Source of the DNA: an uncultured Desulfovibrio sp.
Lineage (GTDB): Bacteria; Desulfobacterota; Desulfovibrionia; Desulfovibrionales; Desulfovibrionaceae
Length of the DNA: 64,000 nucleotides
Reading direction: 5' to 3'
Assembly (NCBI GenBank): GCA_900541395.1
Contig: UQJT01000007.1
Location: forward strand, 1 to 64,000
This document shows positions 16,367-26,282 of the stretch, in pieces. The translations under genes and the position numbers were made by a program. Numbering within the stretch: position 1 is the stretch's first letter; each line of letters opens with the position of its first letter. The notes below the pieces were generated by a model that was not told the DNA's origin, ran no database searches, and saw nothing but the letters and a program-made list of their open reading frames with translations.

Positions 16367-17182
16367 TCAATCCAAGGGAGATCGTCGCCATAGAGTAACG
16401 GCGCGGCACACGTCTTCGCCGTCTTCTCCGGTTTTGACGCGGCGGATGGCCTGGACCAGACGCACGGGCGCAGGCTCGCCGAATACGTCCAGGATTTCGC
16501 CGTCCGCCGTCCCGCCCAGACTAATCAATTCCTCGCCGGGGAAGCATTCGGCCCGGAAGCCGAGATCGACAAGAGCGGGAGCCAGGGCCTGGCCCGGGCG
16601 GGGCGCAAAAGGCTCCAACAGCCAGGAAAGGTAGTGGGCGTTATTGACGTGGCCGTTGATGTCGAGGTCGTCGCGGCGCACGCGCAGATGGGCGCGTTTG
16701 TCGCCGTCACCGGCGAGGCGGGGCAGGACGCGGCAGGTAAAGGCGTCGCAGGGGCGGGGATTTTTAGGGTAAACGGCGGCCAGCTCAGGCGGCACCGGTG
16801 CCAGGCGGCGGGCGTTCAAATCCATGATGGACCAAGCGCTGCCGCCGCTGACAATAAGCTGATTCGACGCGTCGAACACCTCATAACCTCGATAGCCGAA
16901 GCGATCCAGCAACGAGGGCCAGGTATGCACCCGGATGGCCTCGCAAGAGGTGGGCAGACGGCGGATGCGCAGTACCAGACGGGTCAGTATCCAGGTCAGC
17001 CCCATGTCGGTCAGGGTTTCCTCACCGAAGCCCAGACTGGAGGCGCTTTGCCCGGCGGCCTCCTGCAGCCAGTTGGCCAATGAGGACAGAGTGGCCACGC
17101 CGTCGGCACCCACCTCGCCATAGCGTACGTTGAGTGTCAGATCATAGGCGCGTTCCACCGAAGTCGTCGAAAAATCGTTCAT
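16367..17182 (-). CDS. acyl-ACP thioesterase (FatA/FatB-like, tandem hot-dog)
   Basis: A 271-aa double hot-dog protein. The first repeat has TLSSLANWLQEAAGQSASS and LTWILTRLVLRIRRLPTS (residues 33-50 and 63-80). The second has the catalytic-like DINGHVNNAHYLSWLLE near residue 177, with the Asn/His pair typical of acyl-ACP thioesterases. Such enzymes release free fatty acids from acyl carrier protein; bacterial members are common in gut anaerobes. A second thioesterase of another subfamily lies next door on the opposite strand. The start at 17182 begins MNDFSTTSVERAYDL; GGGACGGGCAG upstream is a weak ribosome-binding site. Confidence 0.85.
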   Translation of the reverse strand: MNDFSTTSVERAYDLTLNVRYGEVGADGVATLSSLANWLQEAAGQSASSLGFGEETLTDMGLTWILTRLVLRIRRLPTSCEAIRVHTWPSLLDRFGYRGYEVFDASNQLIVSGGSAWSIMDLNARRLAPVPPELAAVYPKNPRPCDAFTCRVLPRLAGDGDKRAHLRVRRDDLDINGHVNNAHYLSWLLEPFAPRPGQALAPALVDLGFRAECFPGEELISLGGTADGEILDVFGEPAPVRLVQAIRRVKTGEDGEDVCRAVTLWRRSPLD

Positions 17183-17330
17183 GCTGCCCGTCCCTTTGAG
17201 CGGGGACGTTATGACCGGCCGTAATGCCCGGTTCGGAACGCCGCCCGCGCTGTCAGGCGATTAATTTAGCATAAGGGGTTCGGCCCCGGCAAGCCGTGTC
17301 CGGCGGCAGGGCTATGAAGGGGACGGCTGT

Positions 17331-20300
17331 TCAGTAGTCGTAGGACCACTCCACGCCCACTTCCGACTTGGTGCTGCCGGTGCGGGCCTCCAGAGTGATG
17401 TGGCGGGTCAGGTCCACATCCACCACGGCGCCGGTGCTGTCTGCGTCAAGCCCCTGGCTGATGCCCACATAAACCTTGTCGCTGACGTATTTGCCCACTT
17501 CCAGGGTGGAGCCGCCCAGAGTTCCGTCGTCGTTATCGGACGAGCCCAGACGCAAGACGTCCACTCCCAGGGATTTACGGGCCAGATCGAACACCCCGCC
17601 ACCGCCGTCGCCGAACCCGGCCAACGCGGCGGCCGCTCCGGCCAGTTGCAGAGTTTCCAACCTGCCCAGTTTGCCCGCCGACCGGCCGAACATGACTTGG
17701 GCGATGATTTCGTCCTGAGGCATGGCGGGTTTGCTGGACAGGTTCACCTGGGGATGGGAGGCCGTGCCGCCGATGTTTACGTCAGCCTGGAAATTGGCGG
17801 CCGTATAGGTCATGACTATGTCGAGCCGTGGATTGATGGTTTGACCGCCGTCAAAGGTGATGATCCCCTTGCTCAGGGTAAAGGTGCGATTCAGCAGATC
17901 GAGAGTGCCGCGCGCCGCGGTCAGGTTGCCCACCACCGCGGGAGCGTTGAGCGAACCTTGGGCGCGGACCTGGCCTTTCCAGTCGCTGTCCAAGCCGTGG
18001 CCGCGCACAAAAAAGCGGTTGGGCACGGTGACTTCCACATTCAGAGTGCCTACCGGCGCCTGGGACGGGGCGGGGGCGACGGGTTTTTCCTTGGCGTCGC
18101 TGATGGGCAGCACGGCGATGGAGCCGCCGGGCAGCTCCTTGAGCGCCAATTCACCCTGATTGACCGTGATGGATGCTTTGACGTCGGGCGCGGCGACCGT
18201 GCCGGTCACCGTCGCGTCGCCGGATAGGTTGATACGTAAATCCTGGCGGCGCAGGGGCTTGAGGTTGTCCATGCCTCCCCTGGCTTCAACGGCCAGGGTG
18301 ACGGGGTCCAGCGTGCCGTTCAAGGTCAGAGTGCCGCCCATGCCGTCTCCGGCTTTGAGGGCGAGACTGGCCCGGCCGAGGGAGCCCAGCAGTCCGGCCG
18401 CCCCGTGCCGGTCGGATTTGTCCAGATTCACTTCGGCGTCGATGCCGGTGAGCAGCAGGCCCAGGTTTAAATCCTCATAAGCGGCCCGACTGATTTGTAC
18501 TCGGCCGGTCAGTTCCGGTCGTTCCAGGCTGCCCGTCGCATTCAGGCTCAGGTCGCCTTGCCCCGTCAGGCGGCGATCCGCCAACGGCACGAAGTTCCAA
18601 AGGGGGGCAATGTCTCCCTCCCATACCGCTTCGCCCCGCAACGCTCCTTTCATCGCGGGGCGGGGCAGCCCGTCAGCCGTGAAAGTCAGCGGCAGGCTCA
18701 GCGTGGCTCCGGCCCGTTTTGCCCCCAGGACGCGAAGGGCATCGGGCGGAAAGGAGAGGGCGGCGTCAAAGGTTCCGCCGCCCCTGGCGGCGCGCTTCAA
18801 AGTTCCTTCCAGGGTGCAGGATACGGGCGGCATGAGGCTGCCTGGCGCCTGCAGACGGTCCAGGTGGACGACAAGACCGCCCCCCGGCCGATCCGGCGTG
18901 CCGGTCAGACTGACCTGAGCCTGCACCAGGCCTTCGGGCAGGGCCGGCAGCAGGGGGCGGAACAGGCCGAGATCGAGCTTGTCCACGCTGAAGGTCAATT
19001 TGAGCGATTGGGCGTTGAGAGCGCCGTTGAGGTGCACTGTGCCCGAGGGGTCGAGGGCCAGGTCGAGCCCTGGCGTGGAAAATCCGTCCGCACCGTAACG
19101 AATAAGAGCGGGGTTGAGCAGGCGTGCCCCCCAAGGGCCGACTGGAGCGGCCGTCTTTGGCGTTTTTCCGGCGGGGCAGGGTGGTGGACAGCCTCCGTCT
19201 CCGGGCTTGTCGTCAACGGCGGGTTGCACGGTCCGGACGAAGCGTTCCGACAGTCGGACCCGCAAGGTTTGCACCGTCACTTCGCCCGGTTTCCAGGAGG
19301 CGTCGACTTCGGCCTCCACATCACCCTTGCTGCGCGCGTTCATAACCAGAGGACCTTTCATCGGGCCCTTGGCGTTTAAACGGACGGCCGACAGGTCCAC
19401 AGCCCCCGCTCGTATTTCGCCGCCGCCGACGTCGGCGTCCACGCGTGGGGCGCGGAAGGCGTCCGCCACCCGGGCTGTGCCGCGCAGTTTGGTGATGGAA
19501 ATTCGTTCGCTTCCGTCCGGCGCGTCCACACGCAAGCTGTCCAAGTCAAGGGCGGCGTCAGCCCTCTGGCCGTCGGCCTCGGGGGCAAGAGTCAGGGTCA
19601 GGGAAGCTTTGCCGCCGCGCAGAGGCACGCCGGTCAGACCGCTCAGCACATTCCAGTTCGTCACTTCGGCCCGCAGCGCCCCGCTCAGAGCGGGGGGCGC
19701 GGAGGCCGCCGCGCCGTCCTCCCCTCCGCCGGACGAACCGGGGGAGGGAGGCACGGGAAGAACGGCGCTGACATCGCCATCCACATGCAGGCCGGCTGCC
19801 CGGATACTCAATTCGCGCACGGCGGCCGTAAGAGAATCCCGGCCCGGCGTCACTTCCCAGCGCGAGTTCAGGTTCACATCCTGGCCACGGGCGCGCACAC
19901 TCGCCTCCACCACGCCCCTACCCGTGGCGCTTGCTCCCGTGGCGGCGGGATCGGCGGGGGGCTTTCCGCTCAATTGGGTCGTCAGGGCGCTTACATCCAG
20001 GTCGACGGCGCTCAGGTGGACGTGGGGTTTTTCCAACACTTCTTCGCGCAGAGCGAGAGTCCCGCCGTCCAGCGTAAGATCCGCGTTCAGCCCGGACATG
20101 GGCCCCAGGACCCGCAGACGGAGTTCCAGCGGGCCTTGTGGGGAGACGTCGGGGAGAGCCAGGCCCGAAGTGTCGGTTACATCGGCCTCCAGAGTGATGG
20201 CCAGCGCAGACGCGGGGGACAAGGGATTCAGGTCGGCCAGATGCCATGAAGCGTCGCCCCGGGCGGACAAGGCCTGTCCTTTTAGGGCAAGGCCGCGCAG

Positions 20301-21620
20301 GGAAGCGTCCAGACCGGGCGAGGCAAGGCTCGCGTCGGTCGCCCGCCCTGAAGCTCCGGAAGAAGTAGCACGCCATTCCAAAGCATAGTCGGTTCCCAGA
20401 GTAGCATCGGGTCCGGCCAGGGCGGTCAGGCGCGGGGTTGCCCATTCCATATCGCTCAGGTCCAGATTCAGGTGGCCTTGGACTTTAAGCGTTGCGCCTT
20501 TGTCGCCTTCGGCCGATATTTTCGTGTCGTCCGGCGCGATGATCGGCCGCTCCAAAACGGCCTGGCCCGACAGATGGGTGACGGCCCGGCCGTTTTTCTG
20601 GCCCGCCATGCGCCACAATCCGATGGACGCCTTGCCGGTGGAAACCGTCAAATTCCAGTTCAGACGGGGAGCGGTTTCCAACGGCGAGGCCCCCAGACCG
20701 CCTTTCAGGGCCAGGATCACCCGGTCGTTGACCGAAGTTCCGCTCATTTCCGTGGTGTCGGTTTCCAAAAGATCCAGGTGAACATCGCCCCGCCAGTCCG
20801 CCAGAGGCGCCGCCCCCTGGAGCAGAAGGCGCAGGGCCGGGGCTTTGGCGATCTCGGGCGGTACGGCGCGGACGAGCAGTCCGTCGGACGTTTCGGCCAG
20901 GGCCAGACTCAGGGTAAGGTAGGCGTCCGGTCGCAGCGAGACGCGGACTTCGGCCTGTTCGGCTCCGGGCTTGTCGTCGCGCCGCAACGAAAGGGCTGCC
21001 TGCAGGTTTTGGGCTGAGGCCGAGGCCGCCCCGTGCAGGCTGAGAGTCATGGCCTCGCCCGCCACGTCCGGGCCCAGGGCCAGACCGTTGATGTCCATGT
21101 TTTCCACAGCCAGGGACGGCAGCCAGTCCGGCCAGTCGGCCAGTTTGGCCAGCAGTGCCGGCGGGTCGAAGGGGGGAGCGGGGTCGGTCTGCGGGCGTTC
21201 GGTCAGGTGGGGCAGGCGCGTCAGCGCGGGATGATCGACACGGATCGAGCGTACTACGAATTGGCGTTTGCGCAGGGCCGACCAGCCCATATTCAACTGA
21301 GCCTGGTCCACGATCAGCCAGGGCCCGTCCGCGTCCGCGACGATCAGGCCCTGAAAACCCAGGCGCGAGGGCAGGGAACCGGTCAAAGCGTCGATGTGCG
21401 CGGTCAGGCCCGAGGGGGCTAAAGCACTTGTCAGCACCTCATTGACTTTGCTCGTTATCCAGCGCTGCCCCGGGTCGGTATGGGCAAACAGCAACAGAGC
21501 GCCGACCAGCAGCGTCGGCAGCAGAATCAAGCATAAAAGAAACAGGCCTATGGCGCGCAGAACGCGCAACGCGCGGCGGCCCCGGCGGCGGGGGGGCTGT
21601 TTGGGGGTGTCGTCCGCCAT
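17331..21620 (-). CDS. tamB: TamB-like translocation/assembly module, AsmA-type bridge protein
   Basis: A 1429-aa protein with an N-terminal anchor (hydrophobic residues ~24-50 after an Arg-rich start) and a very long repetitive beta region of the AsmA/DUF490 type. The C-terminal DUF490 core has VVGNLTAARGTLDLLNRTF, GIITFDGGQTINPRLDI and PQDEIIAQVMFGRS, and ends in the aromatic WSYDY. TamB spans the periplasm; with TamA it assists outer-membrane protein insertion, and TamB-like proteins also transfer phospholipid to the outer membrane. It starts at ATG 21620, overlapping the tamA stop by one base, so the two genes are coupled. The length is slightly above that of E. coli TamB. Confidence 0.92.
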   Translation of the reverse strand: MADDTPKQPPRRRGRRALRVLRAIGLFLLCLILLPTLLVGALLLFAHTDPGQRWITSKVNEVLTSALAPSGLTAHIDALTGSLPSRLGFQGLIVADADGPWLIVDQAQLNMGWSALRKRQFVVRSIRVDHPALTRLPHLTERPQTDPAPPFDPPALLAKLADWPDWLPSLAVENMDINGLALGPDVAGEAMTLSLHGAASASAQNLQAALSLRRDDKPGAEQAEVRVSLRPDAYLTLSLALAETSDGLLVRAVPPEIAKAPALRLLLQGAAPLADWRGDVHLDLLETDTTEMSGTSVNDRVILALKGGLGASPLETAPRLNWNLTVSTGKASIGLWRMAGQKNGRAVTHLSGQAVLERPIIAPDDTKISAEGDKGATLKVQGHLNLDLSDMEWATPRLTALAGPDATLGTDYALEWRATSSGASGRATDASLASPGLDASLRGLALKGQALSARGDASWHLADLNPLSPASALAITLEADVTDTSGLALPDVSPQGPLELRLRVLGPMSGLNADLTLDGGTLALREEVLEKPHVHLSAVDLDVSALTTQLSGKPPADPAATGASATGRGVVEASVRARGQDVNLNSRWEVTPGRDSLTAAVRELSIRAAGLHVDGDVSAVLPVPPSPGSSGGGEDGAAASAPPALSGALRAEVTNWNVLSGLTGVPLRGGKASLTLTLAPEADGQRADAALDLDSLRVDAPDGSERISITKLRGTARVADAFRAPRVDADVGGGEIRAGAVDLSAVRLNAKGPMKGPLVMNARSKGDVEAEVDASWKPGEVTVQTLRVRLSERFVRTVQPAVDDKPGDGGCPPPCPAGKTPKTAAPVGPWGARLLNPALIRYGADGFSTPGLDLALDPSGTVHLNGALNAQSLKLTFSVDKLDLGLFRPLLPALPEGLVQAQVSLTGTPDRPGGGLVVHLDRLQAPGSLMPPVSCTLEGTLKRAARGGGTFDAALSFPPDALRVLGAKRAGATLSLPLTFTADGLPRPAMKGALRGEAVWEGDIAPLWNFVPLADRRLTGQGDLSLNATGSLERPELTGRVQISRAAYEDLNLGLLLTGIDAEVNLDKSDRHGAAGLLGSLGRASLALKAGDGMGGTLTLNGTLDPVTLAVEARGGMDNLKPLRRQDLRINLSGDATVTGTVAAPDVKASITVNQGELALKELPGGSIAVLPISDAKEKPVAPAPSQAPVGTLNVEVTVPNRFFVRGHGLDSDWKGQVRAQGSLNAPAVVGNLTAARGTLDLLNRTFTLSKGIITFDGGQTINPRLDIVMTYTAANFQADVNIGGTASHPQVNLSSKPAMPQDEIIAQVMFGRSAGKLGRLETLQLAGAAAALAGFGDGGGGVFDLARKSLGVDVLRLGSSDNDDGTLGGSTLEVGKYVSDKVYVGISQGLDADSTGAVVDVDLTRHITLEARTGSTKSEVGVEWSYDY

Positions 21621-23821
21621 CAGAAGGCCTGCCCTATGCTGATATACAGTTGAAAACGTCGGTCGTCGCGGATGTGAGTAAGAGGAAAAGCCACGTCGAA
21701 CCGTACCGGTCCGATGGGTGTGAAATAGCGCAAGCCTATGCCCAGCGCCCAGTCCAGATCGCGGCCCCAGCGCGGAAATTCGCTTTCGTACACCATGCCC
21801 GCGTCCACGAAGGGGACCACTCCGATACTGTCCGTTACTTTGAAACGGGCTTCAAGGTTGATTTCCTGAAAAGAGCGGCCGCCCAGAGGATCGCCCGCCT
21901 CGTCGCGCGGCCCCAGGGCTTGGTAGGCGTAACCGCGCACCGAGCCGCCGCCCCCGGCATAGTAGCGCAGGGTGGCGGGAATGGCCCGGGTGGATGAGCC
22001 GGCCATAGCGCCCAGGGCCAGTCTGCCTGCCAGAACCAGGCTGTCGTTTTCGTAAGGGGCGTAATATCCCGTGGCGTCCACTTTGGCGGCCAGAGCGCTG
22101 AAGGCGCCGTGGTAAAAGCCGCTGATAGGAGCCACGGTTAAGGCCAACCGGGTACCCGAAGTGGGGTTGAGGGCGTTGTTGCGCGTATCCCGTCTCAGTC
22201 CCAGGTTGAAGCTCAGGAAACGGTAGCGGTTGTTTTGGCGGTTTTCGCGGAGAGTGCCGTCCTCCGCGTATATTCGGCTCTCGGCCCACCAGTAGGGGCT
22301 CAGGCGGCGGTCCAGACCGGCGTAGGCGCTGGCCGCCCGTTTGGTATAGGCGTCGGTTTTTTCACGCTCCAGAGCGGTCCCGAGCAGCAGTTTCTGATCG
22401 GCCCGTCCAAAGGCGGGCTTGATAAAGTCCGCCCGTATGCCCTGCAAATCCTGAGCAATGGGCAACTTGATCTTGAGGTTTTCGCCGTTGCCGAACAGGT
22501 TGCGGTGTTCCCAACTGCCCTGGACGCCGAACCCCACGTCCGTAGCGTAGCGCATGCTGGCGCCCACGGTGCGGAAGGCCGCTTCACGTACCGCTACATC
22601 CACGGGCAGGGTCACAGGCTGGCGATCCGCAGGAATCTCGACGACCGTGTCCGCAGCGGTGTCGTCGGGTTTTGCCGCGGCCGCGGCTTTGCCTTCGGTT
22701 CCCGACGGGGCGCTCATCGAGCCCACGGGTTCGGAGCGCAGGACTGTGTCGTCGTCCGGAGCCGCGTTGTTGCCGGGGCCGGCGGGAGATGGCGGCAGAA
22801 CAGGCAGAGGGCGGCCCGTCGCGTCCTCGGCCACAGCCAGGGGCACGGCGGATTTCAGACCCGCCGCTTTGACGTCCACGGTATTGAACAGCCCCAGTTG
22901 CTGAAGAATTTCACGGTAACGGGCCACTAATTTGTCGTCCCAGGGCTGACCTTCCCGCCACGGGATCAGGCGCCGCAGGTAGCTGTCGTGCACATGGGGC
23001 GCGCCGCTGACGGCAATGCCGTCCATAACCGCGGCCGGGCCGGGATCGACCACGATGTCGGCGTTCAAGCGTCGTTCCCGGCAATCCAGGGTATAGCGGG
23101 CCGAGGCCACGCGGGCCAGAGGATAGCCTTCTCCCCTCAGGGTCAGCGGCAATGCGGCCACGGCGTCCAGAATGGGGGCGGCCGTCGCCGGATCGCCGGG
23201 GCGCACTTTGTCCAAAGCGTGGGGAAAAACCGGATCGGGCAGGGCTTCACGGCGTTTGAAGAAAAGTCCCACTTCCCGCGTGCGATGGAGAAATGAGGGA
23301 GGTACCACGGGTCGGGGCCTGTAGAGAATGGTGACGCGTCCCACCAGATAACGGCGGCCGGGGATCAGGGTTAAAGTAACCGTGACGGGACGGGTGGTGT
23401 CGTCCACGGTAAAAGTGGCCTGGCCTTCGTAATAGCCCAGGGAATGCAGTAGGGAAACGCCTGTTTTCTGATCCAGGCGGGCCCGCCGTTCCAGGCCGAG
23501 CAGGCTGTCCGGCGCCTGTTTTTCCAACTGGATAAGCTGACTGTTTTGGGACATGCGTGTCCGTAGGTCGGCCTCCGTGGGCGTGCGTCCGTCTTCGAAG
23601 CCGGGGATGGGTTCTTCCACCCGGATGTGGGTGACATAGGGCACGGGTTCCCCCTGGAGGGCGGGGGCAAGGCCCGCGTCGAGGTCGTCCCGGCCGCCCT
23701 GAAACAGGGAACAGCCCGGCGTCAGCCCCATCAGGCACAGAGAGAGCGCCGCCGCCAGCGGGCGAAGTATGGCGACCAGCGGCGCGGCGGCCGGATGGCA
23801 GGAAAAAAGAAGACGGCGCAT
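21620..23821 (-). CDS. tamA: TamA-like outer-membrane assembly protein (Omp85 family)
   Basis: 733 aa. N-terminal export signal (hydrophobic ~14-35, LCLMGLTPGCSLFQ), three POTRA-like units to about residue 330, then a 16-strand-type Omp85 barrel. Barrel signs are GYAYQALGPRDEAGD preceded by GGGGSVR (the loop-6 VRGY-type motif), FVDAGMVYE, LDWALGIGLRYFTPIGP and a terminal aromatic residue in ISIGQAF. An insertion rich in Ala/Pro/Asp/Ser at about 370-430 between the last POTRA and the barrel is unusual. The start ATG 23821 is preferred to the longer frame because the signal peptide begins there and GAGG precedes it. TamA works with TamB. Confidence 0.9.
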   Translation of the reverse strand: MRRLLFSCHPAAAPLVAILRPLAAALSLCLMGLTPGCSLFQGGRDDLDAGLAPALQGEPVPYVTHIRVEEPIPGFEDGRTPTEADLRTRMSQNSQLIQLEKQAPDSLLGLERRARLDQKTGVSLLHSLGYYEGQATFTVDDTTRPVTVTLTLIPGRRYLVGRVTILYRPRPVVPPSFLHRTREVGLFFKRREALPDPVFPHALDKVRPGDPATAAPILDAVAALPLTLRGEGYPLARVASARYTLDCRERRLNADIVVDPGPAAVMDGIAVSGAPHVHDSYLRRLIPWREGQPWDDKLVARYREILQQLGLFNTVDVKAAGLKSAVPLAVAEDATGRPLPVLPPSPAGPGNNAAPDDDTVLRSEPVGSMSAPSGTEGKAAAAAKPDDTAADTVVEIPADRQPVTLPVDVAVREAAFRTVGASMRYATDVGFGVQGSWEHRNLFGNGENLKIKLPIAQDLQGIRADFIKPAFGRADQKLLLGTALEREKTDAYTKRAASAYAGLDRRLSPYWWAESRIYAEDGTLRENRQNNRYRFLSFNLGLRRDTRNNALNPTSGTRLALTVAPISGFYHGAFSALAAKVDATGYYAPYENDSLVLAGRLALGAMAGSSTRAIPATLRYYAGGGGSVRGYAYQALGPRDEAGDPLGGRSFQEINLEARFKVTDSIGVVPFVDAGMVYESEFPRWGRDLDWALGIGLRYFTPIGPVRFDVAFPLTHIRDDRRFQLYISIGQAF

Positions 23822-24057
23822 ACCTCGTGTCCTAGCCCACAACCAGAGCGTTTGACAAGGTGCCTGGACGCCTGAGCGACGTGAGAAATATACGGCGGTA
23901 TCGTTGTGTTCTTTTGATTGCCGGCAGCGTTCCGCGGGCAGTTCGCCCCAACGCGTGGTGAACGCGGAGGAACAACATTGACGCCGCATGCGTCAAGGCG
24001 CTTCGGCCGGTCCCCTGGCCGCGCAGCGCACGGTGTCGCGTCCGTCGCCGGTGGAAG

Positions 24058-24981
24058 TCAGGCTCCCCGCCACGCGCGGATGACACGGCGGCTCAGGCTG
24101 AGCGCCAGGCGATGGGGGCGAAAGGAAATATCGTCAAGCGTCGCGGGAAGTTCAAAGCCGCCGACAGCGAAATTTTCGGGGCGTTCCAAGGGATAGCGCA
24201 AAACCGCGGGGTCCGTGCCCGGCAGCCCTCGACGAATCGCCTCGGCCCATAGAGGAACGTCGACGGGGCGGGCTCCCAGCAATGCGCTCAACACAGCGTC
24301 CAAGGCCGCGGCGACGGTCGAGGCTCCCACCAACCCGAGGGGGAAGGGCTGACCGTCGGAAGGTCCGGTAACGTGCATGGCTTCCACTCCGTCCGCCAGG
24401 GCCGTCACCGGGGGCAGAGCGGCGTACAGATCGAGCAGACCGCTCACGAAATCATCCGATCGTCCGCCCTGACGAGTATGGGCCCAGGCTTTGCGCAGGC
24501 CGCACACGCAACCGAACAGGTTTTTGAGCGACAGCGATAGACGCATCATGGCATGGACCTTGACCTTGGGCACCGACAACAGGGCGTCGCTTTCCAGGGC
24601 CAGGCGTGAGACGCCCCAGCGACCGCCGCGGCCGAGAGATATGGGGACGGGACGGTCCAGGGGCGACACGTTCAGGCCCAGGGGGCGCAAGGCTTCCGTA
24701 AGGCCCACGGCCCGGGCCACGCCGACGGCCGTGCCGAATCCCGGTGAGTCCGCCACCCGTACCCGCGCGCCCTGGTCCAGCAGCCAGGAGCAGGCTGCGG
24801 CCACTACCCGTGGATGCGTGCAGGCCAGAGGAACGGACCGCAACAGATTGGGCTTGACCAGAACTACGGCGCCCCGACCGGGGGTCCAGCCGGAAGCTTC
24901 CAGCGCGGCGCATACGGCCGGAGCCGCCGCGTCATAACCGGAGCAGGCGGCCAGGGCCACGGACGGGGCGTTTACTTTCAC
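24058..24981 (-). CDS. DUF362-domain protein
   Basis: A 307-aa protein of the DUF362 family. It shows VVLVKPNLLRSVPLACTHP near residue 40, the glycine/acid stretch RVRVADSPGFGTAVG near 75, and SVPKVKVHAMMRLSLSLKNL near 140. DUF362 proteins are often fused to, or encoded beside, 4Fe-4S ferredoxin domains; their reaction is not established. The start is taken as GTG 24981, because it overlaps the stop of the upstream ferredoxin-like gene (GTGA) with AGCAGG just before it; the open frame upstream of this is compositionally unlike the protein. Coupling suggests the two act together. Confidence 0.78.
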   Translation of the reverse strand: MKVNAPSVALAACSGYDAAAPAVCAALEASGWTPGRGAVVLVKPNLLRSVPLACTHPRVVAAACSWLLDQGARVRVADSPGFGTAVGVARAVGLTEALRPLGLNVSPLDRPVPISLGRGGRWGVSRLALESDALLSVPKVKVHAMMRLSLSLKNLFGCVCGLRKAWAHTRQGGRSDDFVSGLLDLYAALPPVTALADGVEAMHVTGPSDGQPFPLGLVGASTVAAALDAVLSALLGARPVDVPLWAEAIRRGLPGTDPAVLRYPLERPENFAVGGFELPATLDDISFRPHRLALSLSRRVIRAWRGA

Positions 24982-26282
24982 ATCCTGCTCATGATTTTTT
25001 CTACGTAGCGCGAGCGTAGTTGCTTGCGGGCCAGATTGCGGGCCACTGGCGGCAGCTTCAGTACCGCCCCCAGCACTCCCGCCATGAGGCGGTGGCTGTA
25101 CAAGACCTGGTTGTCGAAAATAAGATCCTGCAGGTTGCCTCGTTCGGCGGCCATCAACACCACCCGATGCGTGGTATTCAGCGGAGTTATGGTACGGTCG
25201 GGACGGGGAGTCAGTTTCAGACTGTGGGTGGGGCAGCGACTGACGCACACTCCACATCCAAGACAAATGTCGGCGTTAAGCGCGGGCGGGCGCCCGCTCC
25301 GGCGGCGTTCGCCCTCGACCGCGCCGTCATCGCCGGGAGCCGGCGTCGTTTCGTCTTTTTGCAGAGCCTTGACGGGGCAGGCCGCCAGGCATTTACCGCA
25401 ACCGATGCATGTTTCCGTATTCAATTCAATAATGAAATTGGAATGAATGGTCTGAGTGATGCCGAAACGTTGTACGGCCAGAAGAGCTTCGCAACAGCAA
25501 CCACAGCAGTTGCAAATAAAATTGACGCCTTCTCGGTTGTTTTCCCCGAATTGCACCAGGCCGTGCCGGTAGGCTTCTTGCAGCAGTTCGTGACATTCGG
25601 CCTTGTCCACTCGGCGGGCGTGCCCGTATTTGATGAGCGAATGGGCCGCAGTATTAAAAGTCATGCAAATATCCATGGGCGCGTCGCAGTTTGTGCCCAA
25701 ATGAGACTTCTTATGGCGGCAGTAGCACATGCTGATGCCGATGTCGCGGGCGCTGTCGATGACGTGAGTGGCCCGCTCGTAATCCAGGATCTCCAGCCGG
25801 TACGGATCGTCCAGCGCGGGTTCCTGCACGAAGACTCGGCCCAGGCCGGTTTCGCCCTGCACGAACAGATCGCGCATGAAATCTTCTTCGACATTGATGT
25901 ATTGATGGAAAAGTTCACTGAGGGCTTTTTGGTCGATGTCTGTGCGCACTCGCATAAGAGCGAATTCGAAGAATCCGGCCATGGGGGGAGGCAGACAGTA
26001 CACCTGTTCGCCGTTTTTCTGTTCCAGGTCCAGCAGAACAGCTCGGCCGGCCAACTCGTCCAGAATTTTGCGGGCCTCGGCCGGAGAGCGTTGCCAGGCG
26101 CGGGCGGCGGTGTTTACCGTGAAGGGTTTGATGGGCAGTTCGGCCACCAGCCCCGCCTCTTCCTCGGAGAACAGGATTTTCAGGATGCCGAACAACAGTT
26201 TCGAGGGCGGCGCCCCCTGAGGAAAGCGATTCAAACGTTCTACCAGGCGGCCGTAAGCCGAATTATTGTGATGGTGAGCCAT
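24978..26282 (-). CDS. 4Fe-4S ferredoxin-domain protein with extra Cys clusters
   Basis: A 434-aa cytoplasmic protein. Residues ~1-140 are a winged-helix-like region. A Cys cluster follows (SMCYCRHKKSHLGTNCD and PMDICM, about 208-230), then CNCCGCCCEALLAVQ near residue 280. Two ferredoxin 4Fe-4S motifs come next (CIGCGKCLAACP near 316 and CLGCGVCVSRCP near 362). The family occurs in anaerobes as a redox or cofactor-handling protein; its partner reaction is not known to me. AAGGA lies before ATG 26282 and MAHHHNNS begins the protein; a longer frame to 26357 lacks support. It is coupled to the DUF362 gene downstream. Confidence 0.75.
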   Translation of the reverse strand: MAHHHNNSAYGRLVERLNRFPQGAPPSKLLFGILKILFSEEEAGLVAELPIKPFTVNTAARAWQRSPAEARKILDELAGRAVLLDLEQKNGEQVYCLPPPMAGFFEFALMRVRTDIDQKALSELFHQYINVEEDFMRDLFVQGETGLGRVFVQEPALDDPYRLEILDYERATHVIDSARDIGISMCYCRHKKSHLGTNCDAPMDICMTFNTAAHSLIKYGHARRVDKAECHELLQEAYRHGLVQFGENNREGVNFICNCCGCCCEALLAVQRFGITQTIHSNFIIELNTETCIGCGKCLAACPVKALQKDETTPAPGDDGAVEGERRRSGRPPALNADICLGCGVCVSRCPTHSLKLTPRPDRTITPLNTTHRVVLMAAERGNLQDLIFDNQVLYSHRLMAGVLGAVLKLPPVARNLARKQLRSRYVEKIMSRM

